A stretch of DNA of 64,000 bases, taken from NCBI RefSeq assembly GCF_001885215.1, contig NZ_CP018091.1, forward strand, positions 2,356,001 to 2,420,000, given 5' to 3'. A program made the position numbers and the translations under genes. This document shows, in pieces, positions 36,020 through 46,847 of the stretch. Every line of letters begins with the position of its first letter. The stretch's first letter is position 1. The notes beneath the pieces are model-generated. The model had not been told where the DNA came from, did not search any database, and saw only the letters and a program-made list of their open reading frames with translations. This stretch comes from Synechococcus sp. SynAce01 (GTDB lineage: Bacteria > Cyanobacteriota > Cyanobacteriia > PCC-6307 > Cyanobiaceae).

Positions 36020-38743
36020 ATGGCCGAATTGGTGCAGCCCGACCCAGACGCGGCTGATCTGGCTGCACTCGTCGCCGGCGGCCATGCCTGGGAGGTGGAG
36101 TCTGTGCTCGCTGCCCTCGGCAGCGACGGGCTCCTGGGTTTGAGCGAGCCGCAGTCTGCTCTGCGACTGAGGCGTTTCGGCCCCAATGAGCTGAGCGGGC
36201 GACGGGAGCCACCGCTGTGGTGGCGTTTTCTGGGGCAGTTCAATGACCCGCTCCTCTATGCCCTGCTGATCACCGGCGCCATCAAGGCCCTGATCCATTC
36301 GCTCACTGAAGCGCTGGTGATCTGGAGTGTGACCCTGATCAACGCGCTGATCGGTTTCGTGCAGGAAAGCAAAGCCGAGACCGCCATCGCTGCCCTGGCC
36401 CGCTCGGTGCGCACCGACAGCGCGGTGATCCGCGAGGGCCAGCAGCGCCTGATTCCCTCCCAGGACCTGGTTGTGGGTGATCTGGTCCGCCTGGAGGCAG
36501 GCGCCAGGATCCCGGCTGATCTGAGGTTGGTGGCTGCCCGAAACCTGCAGGTCGACGAGTCAGCTCTCACCGGCGAATCCATCCCCGTGGAGAAGGGCGT
36601 TGCCCCTGTGGCTCAGGCAGTAGCCGTGGCTGAGCGGAGCGACATGGCCTATGCGGGCAGTTTCGTCACGGCGGGCGTTGGCTGCGGGGTTGTCGTGGCC
36701 AGTGGAAACGACACCGAAGTGGGTCAGATCTCCGGCCTGCTGCGCAAGCCCTCCGTGCTGACGACCCCGCTCACGCGCACGATCCGGCGATTCAGCCGAA
36801 CGTTGCTGCAATTTATCCTGGTGCTGGCCGGCATCACCTTTGCTGTTGGTTTGATCCGGGGCCGGGGGGCGGCGGAGATGTTTGACGGAGCCGTGGCCCT
36901 GGCTGTGGGGGCCATCCCCGAGGAGCTGCCGGCGATCGTGACCATCACCCTGGCGATCGGCGTGGGCCGCATGGCCCGGCGCAACGCGATCATCCGCAAG
37001 CTTCCCGCCGTGGAGGCCCTGGGCAGCACCACCGTGATCTGCTCCGACAAGACCGGCACCCTCACCCAGAACCGGATGACGGTGCGCGAGATCTATGCCG
37101 GAGGCAGCCTGGTGGCCCTGGAGGATCTCTGGCCCTCCCGTTCGGGCGGTCCCGACCCCTTGCTCGACAACAGGGCCCTGCAGGAAACCCTGCTCACGGG
37201 CCTGCTTTGCAACGACGCCCGCCTCGACCCGGAGGGCGATCTGGTGGGCGATCCCACCGAAGCCGCCCTGCTGGTGGCGGCCGAGTTGGCCGGCATCGAC
37301 CGCGACCATGCCCTCGGCCACCACCCCCGCCAAGACGCGATTCCGTTCGCCTCCGAGCACCAGTACATGGCCACCCTGCACGGCAGCCGGCGCATCCTTG
37401 TCAAAGGGTCGCTGGAGGCGGTGTTGCCACGCTGCCGGCGCCAGCTGGATCGCTCCGGCGTGGCGATCCCACTCGATGGTGCCGCCGTGGAGGTGGCCGT
37501 CACCGCCATGGCGGGGCGGGGCCTGAGGGTCCTGGCCTTCGCCATGGGCACCGCCACGGCCGATGAGACCAGCCTGGATCATCACCACGTCGCCGGAGGG
37601 CTCGACTTCCTCGGGCTGCAGGGCATGCTCGATCCGCCCCGTCCTGAGGCGCAGCGGGCCGTGGCGGCCTGTCATCAGGCGGGGATCACCGTGAAGATGA
37701 TCACCGGCGACCACCTGGACACGGCCCTGGCGATCGCCCGCCAGATCGGCCTTTCCGGCCAGGGTGATGCGGTTGTGGGGGTGGAGGGCAAAGATCTGGC
37801 GGCCATGACCCCGGAGGCCCTGGCCGCCTGCGCCGATCGCACCGATGTGTTTGCCCGGGTGGCCCCCACCCAGAAACTGGAACTGGTGCGAGCCCTGCAG
37901 GCCCATGGCGCCGTGGTGGCCATGACCGGCGACGGCGTCAATGACGCCCCGGCCCTGCGCCAGGCCGACATCGGCATCGCCATGGGTCGCGGTGGCACCG
38001 AGGTGGCCCGGCAGGCCGCTGACATGTTGCTCACCGATGACGATTTCGCCTCGATCGAAGCAGCCGTGGAGGAGGGTCGCGGTGTGTACCTGAATCTGCG
38101 CAAGACCCTGGCCTTTGTGCTGCCCGTCAACGGCGGTGCCTCGATCACGATCCTGCTGGCGGCCGTGCTCGGGCTTGAGCTGCCGGTCACGGCCCTGCAG
38201 GTGCTCTGGCTCAACATGGTCAGCTCGCTGACCATGTCCGTACCACTGGCCTTTGAGCCCAAGCCAACAGGGCTGATGGTTCAGCCTCCCCGTCCGCCCA
38301 GCCAGCCGCTGCTGACCCCCAGGCTGATCCGGCGGGTGCTGCTGGTGTCCTTGTTCAACTGGGGGCTTGTCTTCAGCGTCTTCTTCGGGGGCAAGGCCAT
38401 CGGCGCCGATCTGGACCTGGCGCGCACCATGGCCGTTCAAGCCCTGGTGCTCTCCCAGGTGGTCTACCTGGTCAGCATCAGCCAGGTGGGGCGTGGGCTC
38501 TGCCGTTTGGGCGCTGGCGGTTGGCAGGCGATCCGTCAGGCCCCGGCCCTGCTGCTGGGGGTAAGCGTTGGTTTGCTGCTCCAGTATCTGTTTAGCCAGG
38601 CGCCCTGGATGAACAACTTCTTCGGCACGGCCCCGCTGGGCCTGCGAGAATGGTTGATCTCTGCCCTGCCCATGCTGGCCATGCTGCCGGTGTCGTTGCT
38701 GGCGCAGCGGCTTGATCCCACCAGCGCTGCCTCCCGTTCCTGA
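36020..38743 (+). CDS. P2-type cation-transporting ATPase (Ca2+- or Na+-type)
   Basis: The roughly 907-residue pump has the N-terminal cation-ATPase domain (LRRFGPNELSGRREPPLWWRF), the actuator TGES motif (DESALTGESIPVEKG) and AVGAIPEELPAIVTITLAIG in the fourth membrane segment. The phosphorylation site is CSDKTGTLTQNRMTV (Asp near 343) and the hinge TGDGVNDAPALRQADIGIAMG (about 636). The PEEL motif is that of Ca2+ and Na+/K+-type pumps and excludes heavy-metal P1 pumps. Placement directly after Na+-driven bicA and before a NhaD-like permease makes Na+ export an attractive inference. ATG 35993 is an alternative start. Confidence 0.85.
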   Translation: MAELVQPDPDAADLAALVAGGHAWEVESVLAALGSDGLLGLSEPQSALRLRRFGPNELSGRREPPLWWRFLGQFNDPLLYALLITGAIKALIHSLTEALVIWSVTLINALIGFVQESKAETAIAALARSVRTDSAVIREGQQRLIPSQDLVVGDLVRLEAGARIPADLRLVAARNLQVDESALTGESIPVEKGVAPVAQAVAVAERSDMAYAGSFVTAGVGCGVVVASGNDTEVGQISGLLRKPSVLTTPLTRTIRRFSRTLLQFILVLAGITFAVGLIRGRGAAEMFDGAVALAVGAIPEELPAIVTITLAIGVGRMARRNAIIRKLPAVEALGSTTVICSDKTGTLTQNRMTVREIYAGGSLVALEDLWPSRSGGPDPLLDNRALQETLLTGLLCNDARLDPEGDLVGDPTEAALLVAAELAGIDRDHALGHHPRQDAIPFASEHQYMATLHGSRRILVKGSLEAVLPRCRRQLDRSGVAIPLDGAAVEVAVTAMAGRGLRVLAFAMGTATADETSLDHHHVAGGLDFLGLQGMLDPPRPEAQRAVAACHQAGITVKMITGDHLDTALAIARQIGLSGQGDAVVGVEGKDLAAMTPEALAACADRTDVFARVAPTQKLELVRALQAHGAVVAMTGDGVNDAPALRQADIGIAMGRGGTEVARQAADMLLTDDDFASIEAAVEEGRGVYLNLRKTLAFVLPVNGGASITILLAAVLGLELPVTALQVLWLNMVSSLTMSVPLAFEPKPTGLMVQPPRPPSQPLLTPRLIRRVLLVSLFNWGLVFSVFFGGKAIGADLDLARTMAVQALVLSQVVYLVSISQVGRGLCRLGAGGWQAIRQAPALLLGVSVGLLLQYLFSQAPWMNNFFGTAPLGLREWLISALPMLAMLPVSLLAQRLDPTSAASRS

Positions 38744-38752
38744 GGGTCCTGT

Positions 38753-40036
38753 GTGACAAGCCAAGCCCTGCTGGCCAGCGTCGCCTTCGCCGTTGTGCTG
38801 CTGGTCACCGCTTTTGGCCTGACCCATCTCACCGAGGCGGCCCTGCTCGGTGCCGCCGTGGTTGTGGTCACGGGGGTGGTGACCATGGGCCAGGCGGTGG
38901 ACAGCGTTGGAGCGGCCCAGGGCACCTTGACGCTGCTGTTCGGAATGATGGTGGTGGTGCGGGCTCTGGAGAGCACGGGTGTCTTCGCCGTGCTGGCCCA
39001 TCGCCTGCTGGTGCTGGCGCGCGGGGAAGGACGTCGCCTGCTGCTCGCCTTGGTTGGCCTCGCCACCTTGATCGGAGCCTGGTTACCCAACGCCACCACG
39101 GTGCTGCTGCTCGGTCCCCTGCTGCCGCCGCTCGCCAGGGAGCTGGCGCTCGACCCCAGGCCTTTGCTGATCCTGCTGGTGCTCACGGCCAACAGCAGCG
39201 GATTGCTGACTGTGATCGGTGATCCGGCTACGTTCATCGTCGCCAACGGCATCGAGGTTGGCTTCGGCCGTTACCTGGTGGAGATTGCGGGAGGGGGGCT
39301 GCTGGTTCTGGCAGCAATCCTGCCGACTCTTCCTTGGTTGTATCGCGACATCTGGCGGGCCCGCTTTTCCCCCCACACAGCACCTCCGCCGCAGTTGCAC
39401 CATCGCCCCACCCTGGTGCTGCTGCTGATGCTGCTGGCCGCGATGCTGGGCCTGTTCATCGGCGGCGACCTGCTGCCGGTGCCCCTCACCCCCGATGTGG
39501 TGGCGCTGTTGGGGGCGTCGGTCAGCCTCACGATCGTGCGCGTCGGCCGGCTGCTGCCGGTGGAGCGCCTGTTGGCAGACCTTGACTGGTCGACGCTGAT
39601 CTACTTCATGGCGGTGTTCGTGTTGATCGGATCCCTGGAGCGCACCGGTGTGTTGGCCACCGTGGCCCTGGGTCTGGCCGATCTGGTGGGCAAGGATCTG
39701 TTCCTCTCCAGCCTGTTGCTTCTCGTTGCCACGGCCCTGCTCTCGGCGGTGGTCCCCAACATCCCCCTGCTGGCGGCCCTGACGCCCCTGCTGCTGGAAA
39801 CATGCGAGCAGCAGGGGTTCGCCGCACCGCCAATCCCTCTGTTTGCAGCCCTGATGCTGGGAGGGACCCTCGGCGGCAATGCCACCTTGATCGGAGCCTC
39901 GGCCAACCTGGTGGCCGCCGGCATCGCCCGCCATGAAGGGGTGGCGATCAGTTTTCGCGGCTGGCTGCGCACCAGCCTGCCCACGGTTGCGCTGCAGCTG
40001 GCAGCGGCGGTCCTCTGGTTGCGGTTGAAAGCCTGA
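38753..40036 (+). CDS. Ion-transporter superfamily permease (NhaD/ArsB/P-protein type)
   Basis: The 427-residue protein has about 11-12 membrane segments in two inverted halves. The substrate loops are LPNATTVLLLGPLLPPL with VIGDPATFIVANGIEVG in the first half, and VPNIPLLAALTPLLLE with LGGTLGGNATLIGASANLVAAGIA in the second. These identify the IT superfamily, whose members move Na+/H+, arsenite or carboxylates. The start is GTG 38753, nine bases after the ATPase stop, so it is probably co-transcribed with bicA and the ATPase. The substrate is not certain; a Na+/H+ role would suit the neighbours. Confidence 0.75.
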   Translation: MTSQALLASVAFAVVLLVTAFGLTHLTEAALLGAAVVVVTGVVTMGQAVDSVGAAQGTLTLLFGMMVVVRALESTGVFAVLAHRLLVLARGEGRRLLLALVGLATLIGAWLPNATTVLLLGPLLPPLARELALDPRPLLILLVLTANSSGLLTVIGDPATFIVANGIEVGFGRYLVEIAGGGLLVLAAILPTLPWLYRDIWRARFSPHTAPPPQLHHRPTLVLLLMLLAAMLGLFIGGDLLPVPLTPDVVALLGASVSLTIVRVGRLLPVERLLADLDWSTLIYFMAVFVLIGSLERTGVLATVALGLADLVGKDLFLSSLLLLVATALLSAVVPNIPLLAALTPLLLETCEQQGFAAPPIPLFAALMLGGTLGGNATLIGASANLVAAGIARHEGVAISFRGWLRTSLPTVALQLAAAVLWLRLKA

Positions 40037-40161
40037 GGTGGCAAGCCCCCGACGATCACAGTTCGTTAACTGAGTCATAGGCAACGCAACTTCACGCAGC
40101 CCCCAGCTTCAGCATTACGGCACTTAACGTTTGCCAACCATTGCAGCTTCGGTGATTTCCC

Positions 40162-40175
40162 CCAGGTCCACCTGG
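40162..40175. promoter_or_regulatory. Palindrome in the ndhF3 leader, possible operator
   Basis: CCAGGT and ACCTGG face each other across CC, 82 bases upstream of the ndhF3 start, in the 220-base gap before the CO2-uptake operon. I do not see a clear CcmR/NdhR motif in that gap, so operator function is a guess. Confidence 0.3.
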
Positions 40176-40256
40176 ATCTCCCTGCAGATCATGCCCGCCT
40201 GAGCCTCGGCGATTGTTTCCCCGAATCTCACGACTCTCCCCCCGTTCTTCACCCCG

Positions 40257-42164
40257 ATGATCGTCGTTGCCGCTCAAACGGCTTCCCTGTCCGCCAGCTT
40301 CGTGCAAACGGCCTGGTGGATTCCGCTTTACCCGATCCTGGGGGCCACGTTCTCGTTGTTCTGGGCGCCAGGACTGATCTGGCGCTCGGGTCCAAGGCCC
40401 TCCGGGTATTTCAACCTGGCGTTCAACCTGGTGGCCTTCCTGCACAGCCTGCTGGCCTGGATTGCCTTCGACGGCACCCCCCTGACCACCAGCTGGACCT
40501 GGCTCTCCACCGCCGGGCTGACGATTGGTTTCGACGGCACGATCAACAGCCCCGCGCTGATCGCCATGACGATCATCTGTGGCGTGCATGTGTTGGCCCA
40601 GATCTATTCCATCGGCTATCTGGAGATGGACTGGGGCTGGCCCCGATTCTTCGGCTGTTTGAGTGTGTTTGAGGCTGGTCTGTGTGCCTTGGTGCTCACC
40701 GATTCGCTCTTCTTCGCCTATGTGGTGCTGGAACTTCTCACCCTCGGCACCTATCTGATCGTGGGCACTTGGTTCAACCAGTCGCTGGTGGTGAAAGGGG
40801 CACGCGATGCCTTCCTAACCAAGCGGGTGGGCGACCTGATCATGCTGGCTGGATTGATCGCCCTGCTGCCATTGGCTGGCAGCTGGAACATCAATACCCT
40901 CAACGCCTGGGCTGCCACTGCCACGCCCACACCGGCACTCACCTTGATCTTGCTGGCGATCATTGCCGGCCCGATGGGCAAGTGCGCCCAGATCCCCCTT
41001 CACCTCTGGCTCGATGAGGCGATGGAAGGGCCGATTCCCTCCTCTGTTCTGCGTAATTCCGTGGTGGTGGTGGGGGGTGCCTGGCTGCTGCTGCGGATCG
41101 AACCGCTGCTGGCGGTGAGCCCGATCGTGATGGGGGTGCTGGTGATCGTGGGAGGCACCACCGCTCTGGTGGGCGCCCTGATCGCGCTGGCCCAGATCGA
41201 CATCAAGCGGGCCATCTCCTTTCTGGTGAGCAGCTGGCTCGGCCTTCTCTTCCTCGCCGTCGGCAGCGGAGCTTCCGACTCCGCCTGGCGCATGCTGCTG
41301 ATCTATCCGCTGCCGATGGCCTTGATCCTGCTGGCTGTGGGCACCGTGACTGTCAGCAACGTCACCCAAGACCTCACCCAGCTGGGCGGCCTCTGGAGCA
41401 GGCGGCCGCTGATGGGCCTGGCCTTCCTCACCGGTGCCGCCGGTCTGGTGGCCCTGCCGCCGTTGGGTGGCTTTGGTGCCCTGGCCACCCTGGTGGGATC
41501 ACTTGGTGGCAGTCAGGCACCGGGTTTGCTGATCGGCATTGTGCTGATCACCAATGGTTTGATCAGCGCCGCCCTGGTGCGGATCTTCGGCCTGATCTGG
41601 GGCGGGCGGCCGTCTGTATTCACCCAGCGCTCGCCGGAAGTTCTCTGGTTGATGGTGTTGCCCACCTTTGTGTGTGCGGGCCTGGTGCTGCACCTGCCAA
41701 TCCTGATGGCCAAAGCAGGAGTGGCCAGCGGTTGGAATCCGATGGCCTTTCCCCTGTGCGCCTCCACCCTGGCGGGTATCGGTGTGGCCGGGCTTCTCTA
41801 CCTCGTGCCCTCCACCGCGGCTTCCGCCCATACCCGCGCCGAAACGATCGGCCAGCCCGTGCTGCCCGCTTCCCTCTCAGGCCTCCAGGAATGGCTGGCC
41901 TCGGATCTGCACACCGAAACCTTCTACCGGCGCACGGTGGTGGGCCTGGTGGTGTTGCTGGCGGCCGCCAGCAACTGGTTCGAGCGCTGGGTTGTGGATG
42001 GCTTCAGCACCCGCAGCGGCCTGCTCTCGCTGGCAGGCGCACGTCGCCTCAGCTTCAGCACCTCCGGCCGGGTTCAGACCTACGCGCTCACGGTTTTGTT
42101 CGGCGTGGTGTTGATGGGCCTCTGGCTCCTCACCCGTCAGACCGTCAGCCTGCCCACCTTCTGA
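40257..42164 (+). CDS. ndhF3: NAD(P)H dehydrogenase subunit NdhF3 (CO2-uptake NDH-1MS)
   Basis: The 635-residue membrane protein is a complex I antiporter-type subunit (NuoL family). It has YSIGYLEMDWGWPRFFGCLS (about 118), KGARDAFLTKRVGDLIMLAG (about 179) and the proton-channel region GKCAQIPLHLWLDEAMEGP (about 242). It is paired with NdhD3 and CupA, and the downstream fasciclin-type cupS places it in NDH-1MS (the low-CO2-inducible, high-affinity form) rather than the constitutive NDH-1MS' (ndhF4/D4/cupB). Assignment to F3 rests on that context. Confidence 0.88.
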   Translation: MIVVAAQTASLSASFVQTAWWIPLYPILGATFSLFWAPGLIWRSGPRPSGYFNLAFNLVAFLHSLLAWIAFDGTPLTTSWTWLSTAGLTIGFDGTINSPALIAMTIICGVHVLAQIYSIGYLEMDWGWPRFFGCLSVFEAGLCALVLTDSLFFAYVVLELLTLGTYLIVGTWFNQSLVVKGARDAFLTKRVGDLIMLAGLIALLPLAGSWNINTLNAWAATATPTPALTLILLAIIAGPMGKCAQIPLHLWLDEAMEGPIPSSVLRNSVVVVGGAWLLLRIEPLLAVSPIVMGVLVIVGGTTALVGALIALAQIDIKRAISFLVSSWLGLLFLAVGSGASDSAWRMLLIYPLPMALILLAVGTVTVSNVTQDLTQLGGLWSRRPLMGLAFLTGAAGLVALPPLGGFGALATLVGSLGGSQAPGLLIGIVLITNGLISAALVRIFGLIWGGRPSVFTQRSPEVLWLMVLPTFVCAGLVLHLPILMAKAGVASGWNPMAFPLCASTLAGIGVAGLLYLVPSTAASAHTRAETIGQPVLPASLSGLQEWLASDLHTETFYRRTVVGLVVLLAAASNWFERWVVDGFSTRSGLLSLAGARRLSFSTSGRVQTYALTVLFGVVLMGLWLLTRQTVSLPTF

Positions 42165-42177
42165 AGGGGACATCACC

Positions 42178-43687
42178 ATGTTGACTCTGCTGCTCCTGCT
42201 CCCCCTGGCCGCCCTGTTGGCCTTCCCGCTCCTGCCCGTCTTCGAGCCCCTGGGCCCGGCGCGCTTCCGCCCTGGTCTGTGGCGCCCAGCTACTGATCAC
42301 GCTTTGGCTTGGCCTCCATCCGGTTGAGGAGTTACGACGCGCCTGGTTGCCCCAGCTTGGTCTGGAGTTCCATCTCGGCCTTGATGGCCTCAGCTTGCCG
42401 CTGGTGGGTCTCACCGCCCTGATCACCCTGCTGTCGGTGGCGGAAAGCTCCCCTGAAGAACCCCGCGGTCGCCTCTTGTATGGACTGCTTCTGGCCGCCG
42501 ATTTCGGCCTCACCGGTGCCTTTCTGGCCCGCAACGCCCTGCTGTTCGTGCTGGCCTTCGAGATCACCTTGATCCCCACCACCTTGTTGCTGGCGATCTG
42601 GGGAGGGGAGCGCCGCGCCACAGCCGCGATCCGTTATCTGATGTATGGGGCCGTTTCCGGTGTAGCCCTGCTCGCGGGTGTGCTCGCCCTGGGCCTGCTT
42701 AACACCAACGGCTTCAGCTTTGCCTACGACGATCTGGCCCAGGTGAGCCTGCCGCCGGGCTCCCAGCGCTGGATCATGGGCCTGCTGCTGCTGGCCTTCG
42801 GCCTGAAGATGCCGGTTCTGCCCCTGCACGGCTGGCAGCCGCTGGCCTACAGCCAGGCCTCCACACCGGTGGCGATGCAGCTCAGCGGGGTGGTCTCCAA
42901 GCTCGGGGCCTATGGCCTGCTGCGTTTTGCCGTCGGGATGATGGGCGACACCTGGGCCGCCTGGGCCCCGGCCATCGCCGTGCTGGGCATGGTGTCGGCG
43001 CTGTACGGCGCCCTCAATGCCATTGCCCAGACCGACATGCGCCGCCTGGTGGCCTACAGCTCCCTGGGCCATATGGGCCTGCTGATGCTGGCCATCTCCG
43101 CCGCCTCACCACTCAGCCTGCAGGGGGCCATGGCCCAGATCCTGGCCCACGGCCTGATCACCTCGCTGCTGTTCTGTCTGGTGGGCATGATCGAGACCCG
43201 CACCGGCACCACCGAAATCGCGGGCCTCTCCGGACTGCTCAACCCTTGCCGGGGGCTGCCTTTCACCAGCGGCCTGTTCCTGTTGGCCCTGATGGCTTCA
43301 GCCGGGGTGCCTGGCCAGGCCGGTTTTGTGGCTGAAATGGTGATCTACCAGGGCAGCTTCACCCTCTACCCGATCCCCACCCTCGGCTGCCTGCTGGCTT
43401 CCGGTCTCACTGCGGTTTATGCCGTGCGGCTGTTCAATCGGGTGGGCTTCGGTCGGCTCGACAACGCCTTGGCGGATTACAGCCGAACCAGCTGGCAGGA
43501 GCGGGTACCGGCCCTGAGCCTGTCGATGCTGGTGATCGTTGCCGGCCTCTGGCCGAACCTCCTGCTGGGCTGGAGCGAGGGCGCCACGGCCTCGCTGGCC
43601 CTGACCCATCCATCCCCATCGGTGTTGGTGGCTGCCCTGCCGTCCGCCGCCGTTCCCCAAGCCGCCGCCCTCCTGGAGCTTTCCTGA
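42178..43687 (+). CDS. ndhD3: NAD(P)H dehydrogenase subunit NdhD3, with an apparent one-base frameshift near the N-terminus
   Basis: The natural start is ATG 42178, 13 bases after ndhF3 and preceded by AAGGGGA. It gives MLTLLLLLPLAALLAFPLLP, the usual first helix of NdhD, but this frame ends at a TGA at 42324. From about 42270 the coding frame is another one: LVCGAQLLITLWLGLHP, then LGLEFHLGLDGLSLPLVGLT and the rest to 43687. Dropping one C from the CCC at 42270-42272 joins both into a normal protein of about 500 residues. The remainder (LKMPVLPLHGWQPLAYSQAS, SSLGHMGLLMLA) is intact. A sequencing error, a true mutation or a shortened protein from TTG 42347 are the options. Confidence 0.85.
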
Positions 43688-43688
43688 C

Positions 43689-44981
43689 ATGACGGTCCTC
43701 ACCAGCTCTGCCAAGGCCCTGCCCCCCTCCACCCATCCCTTCGCCGAGGTGGTGGAACGCCTTGAGGCCGGCGGCTCGATGTTGCCGGACACCCCCGAGA
43801 ACCTGATGCAGATCATCGGCATCTACAAGGCCTACGCCGTGCCGATGGATTTTTACTGGCGCGATCTGCTCTACATCGCTGAGCAGGTGTTCCTCAACCC
43901 CCTGCCGGCCTTCAAATACTTCCCCAGCCAGGAGTATCTCGATCGCCCCAATTCCTATCAGGGGGATCAGGCCGAGCTGCGCATCTGGCGCGGTGAGGCC
44001 GGGGCCCACCCTGAGCTGCTGGAGTTCATGGAGAAAGGCGAAATCGGCAAGCTGCCGAAGCTGCTCCATCACCTCTGGCATGACCGGATCAACATGGAGT
44101 TCGCCGAGGCCTGCATGGATGCCATGCTTTGGCACCAGGGCATGGGCGGCCGCTTCAACGACTATCTCGACAGTGAGGTGTACAGGCAGAACGCCGACAA
44201 GGCGATCAAGGCCTACTTCAAGGGCAACCCCCTGATGCTTGGCCTCTACAAACTGTTTCCGGAGATGCTGCTGGAGCAGGTCAAGAAGCTGTCCTATGTG
44301 GCGAACCTGGGCCTGTTCTGGGAGGTGATGGCGCCGGTCTTCTTCGAGATGAGCGACATCTACGACGAGGGCGGTTTTTCGGGTGTTCCCGCCGCGATGG
44401 ACTTCCTGGTGAACGGCATCTTCGCGGTGGCTGGCCGGCCGATCTACCACCAAGTGTTCATCCGTGGCGAGTGCTTCGAGATCATTCCCAAATCAGAAGG
44501 CTTCACCTGGCTCTACGAGGCGGCACTCCCCTATGTGGAGGCGGTGTTCTACCGCACGGCACCATTCCGCGGCACCAAGAGCTACAACGCCCAGGCTGGC
44601 CAGGTGCCCTCCGAGCAGTCCGAATTTCACTACGGCATCCTCTATGCCGATGTGTTTCCTGTGGGCTCAGCGGGGATACCGCCCACCTTGCTGATGCAGG
44701 ACATGCTGCATTTTCTGCCGCCCTACCTCACCGAGCTTTACCTACAGCACAAGCGCGGCGAGGACGACATCCTGGTGCAGCTGGGTATCACCTTCCAGCG
44801 CTCCATGTACAACGTAACCTCGGCGGTGATCCAGGCCCTGCGGGCCGCCTTGCTGTTCCCGCTCGACGATCCCGATCCTGAGCACCTCAAGGCGAATCGT
44901 GCCTTCTTCGAATCCCAGATGGACCGCTTCATCCGTCCCGAAGCGCGCCTCAGGGATGTGCAAACCGAACATTACCGCTAG
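43689..44981 (+). CDS. cupA: CO2 hydration protein CupA (ChpY)
   Basis: The 430-residue protein belongs to the CO2-hydration (ChpXY) family unique to cyanobacterial NDH-1 CO2-uptake complexes. It converts CO2 to HCO3- at the thylakoid complex, coupled to electron flow. The long conserved stretches include VPMDFYWRDLLYIAEQVFLNP (near 55), LLHHLWHDRINMEFAEACMD (near 118) and GILYADVFPVGSAGIPPTLL (near 320). His and Cys residues in these parts are candidate zinc ligands. It begins one base after ndhD3 and is followed by cupS after 11 bases; that neighbour makes it CupA rather than CupB. Confidence 0.9.
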   Translation: MTVLTSSAKALPPSTHPFAEVVERLEAGGSMLPDTPENLMQIIGIYKAYAVPMDFYWRDLLYIAEQVFLNPLPAFKYFPSQEYLDRPNSYQGDQAELRIWRGEAGAHPELLEFMEKGEIGKLPKLLHHLWHDRINMEFAEACMDAMLWHQGMGGRFNDYLDSEVYRQNADKAIKAYFKGNPLMLGLYKLFPEMLLEQVKKLSYVANLGLFWEVMAPVFFEMSDIYDEGGFSGVPAAMDFLVNGIFAVAGRPIYHQVFIRGECFEIIPKSEGFTWLYEAALPYVEAVFYRTAPFRGTKSYNAQAGQVPSEQSEFHYGILYADVFPVGSAGIPPTLLMQDMLHFLPPYLTELYLQHKRGEDDILVQLGITFQRSMYNVTSAVIQALRAALLFPLDDPDPEHLKANRAFFESQMDRFIRPEARLRDVQTEHYR

Positions 44982-44992
44982 AGATTGTCCCC

Positions 44993-45394
44993 ATGGCCAA
45001 CATCATCGAAACCGCCAAGGGCGCCGGCCTCTTCTCCACCTTGCTCACAGCCGTGGAAGTGGCCGGTCTCACCGGTGCCCTCGAGAGTCCTGGACCGTTC
45101 ACGGTGTTTGCTCCGGTGGACGACGCCTTCGCCGCCCTGCCTCCCGGCACCGTGCAGACCCTGGTGCAGAACCCACCCCAGCTGGCTCGCATCCTCAAAT
45201 TCCATGTGATCTCCGGCGCCTACAGCCGCAGCGATCTGGTGGATCAGCCCAGCTGGGAGAGCCTGGAGGGGGCCATGATCCCGATCCGTTGCGCCGAGCC
45301 CTTTGAAGTCAAGAACACCTCAGTGCTCTCCGCCGACATTGTCTGTGACAACGGCATCGTGCACGTGATCAACCGGGTGATGCTGCCGGGCTGA
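44993..45394 (+). CDS. cupS: CupS, fasciclin-domain subunit of NDH-1MS
   Basis: The 133-residue protein is a single fasciclin (FAS1) domain: FSTLLTAVEVAGLTGALE, FTVFAPVDDAFAALPPGTV, ILKFHVISGAYSRSDLV and the closing GIVHVINRVMLPG. In Synechocystis the small fasciclin-fold protein CupS is encoded after cupA and is part of the inducible CO2-uptake complex. No signal peptide is present, which fits a stromal-side subunit. A hairpin terminator follows the stop. Confidence 0.88.
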   Translation: MANIIETAKGAGLFSTLLTAVEVAGLTGALESPGPFTVFAPVDDAFAALPPGTVQTLVQNPPQLARILKFHVISGAYSRSDLVDQPSWESLEGAMIPIRCAEPFEVKNTSVLSADIVCDNGIVHVINRVMLPG

Positions 45395-45403
45395 AATGGG
45401 CTA

Positions 45404-45424
45404 GGCCTGGCTGAATCCCAGGCC
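45404..45424 (+). terminator. Hairpin after cupS, probable operon terminator
   Basis: GGCCTGG (45404-45410) pairs with CCAGGCC (45418-45424) across a 7-base loop, 10 bases after the cupS stop. No clear T-run follows. It lies between two convergent transcription units (cupS and the P-II gene). The rest of the 190-base gap shows no gene. Confidence 0.55.
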
Positions 45425-45583
45425 AGAGCAGCACCGAAGAAAGAGGTATTGATCGGCTTGGAGGTGTTGGCCACAGAGAAGGGAACGGCCGTACCACTTC
45501 ATCCTGTGGCTGTGCAGTCGATCGCTGCGGCCAACTGCTTGACGTCTGGGGCCGTCGGAGCAGAACCCCGACGGCCGTGCGAA

Positions 45584-46844
<1,261 letters not shown>

Positions 46845-46847
46845 GGC

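Noticed and set aside
36560-39001. 813-codon open frame antisense to the P-type ATPase and permease
   Set aside because: It is rich in His, Gln and Gly, spans two unrelated plus-strand genes and shows no motif.
40257-44981. NDH-1MS' (ndhF4-ndhD4-cupB) assignment
   Set aside because: A fasciclin-type cupS follows, which belongs to the ndhF3-ndhD3-cupA operon.
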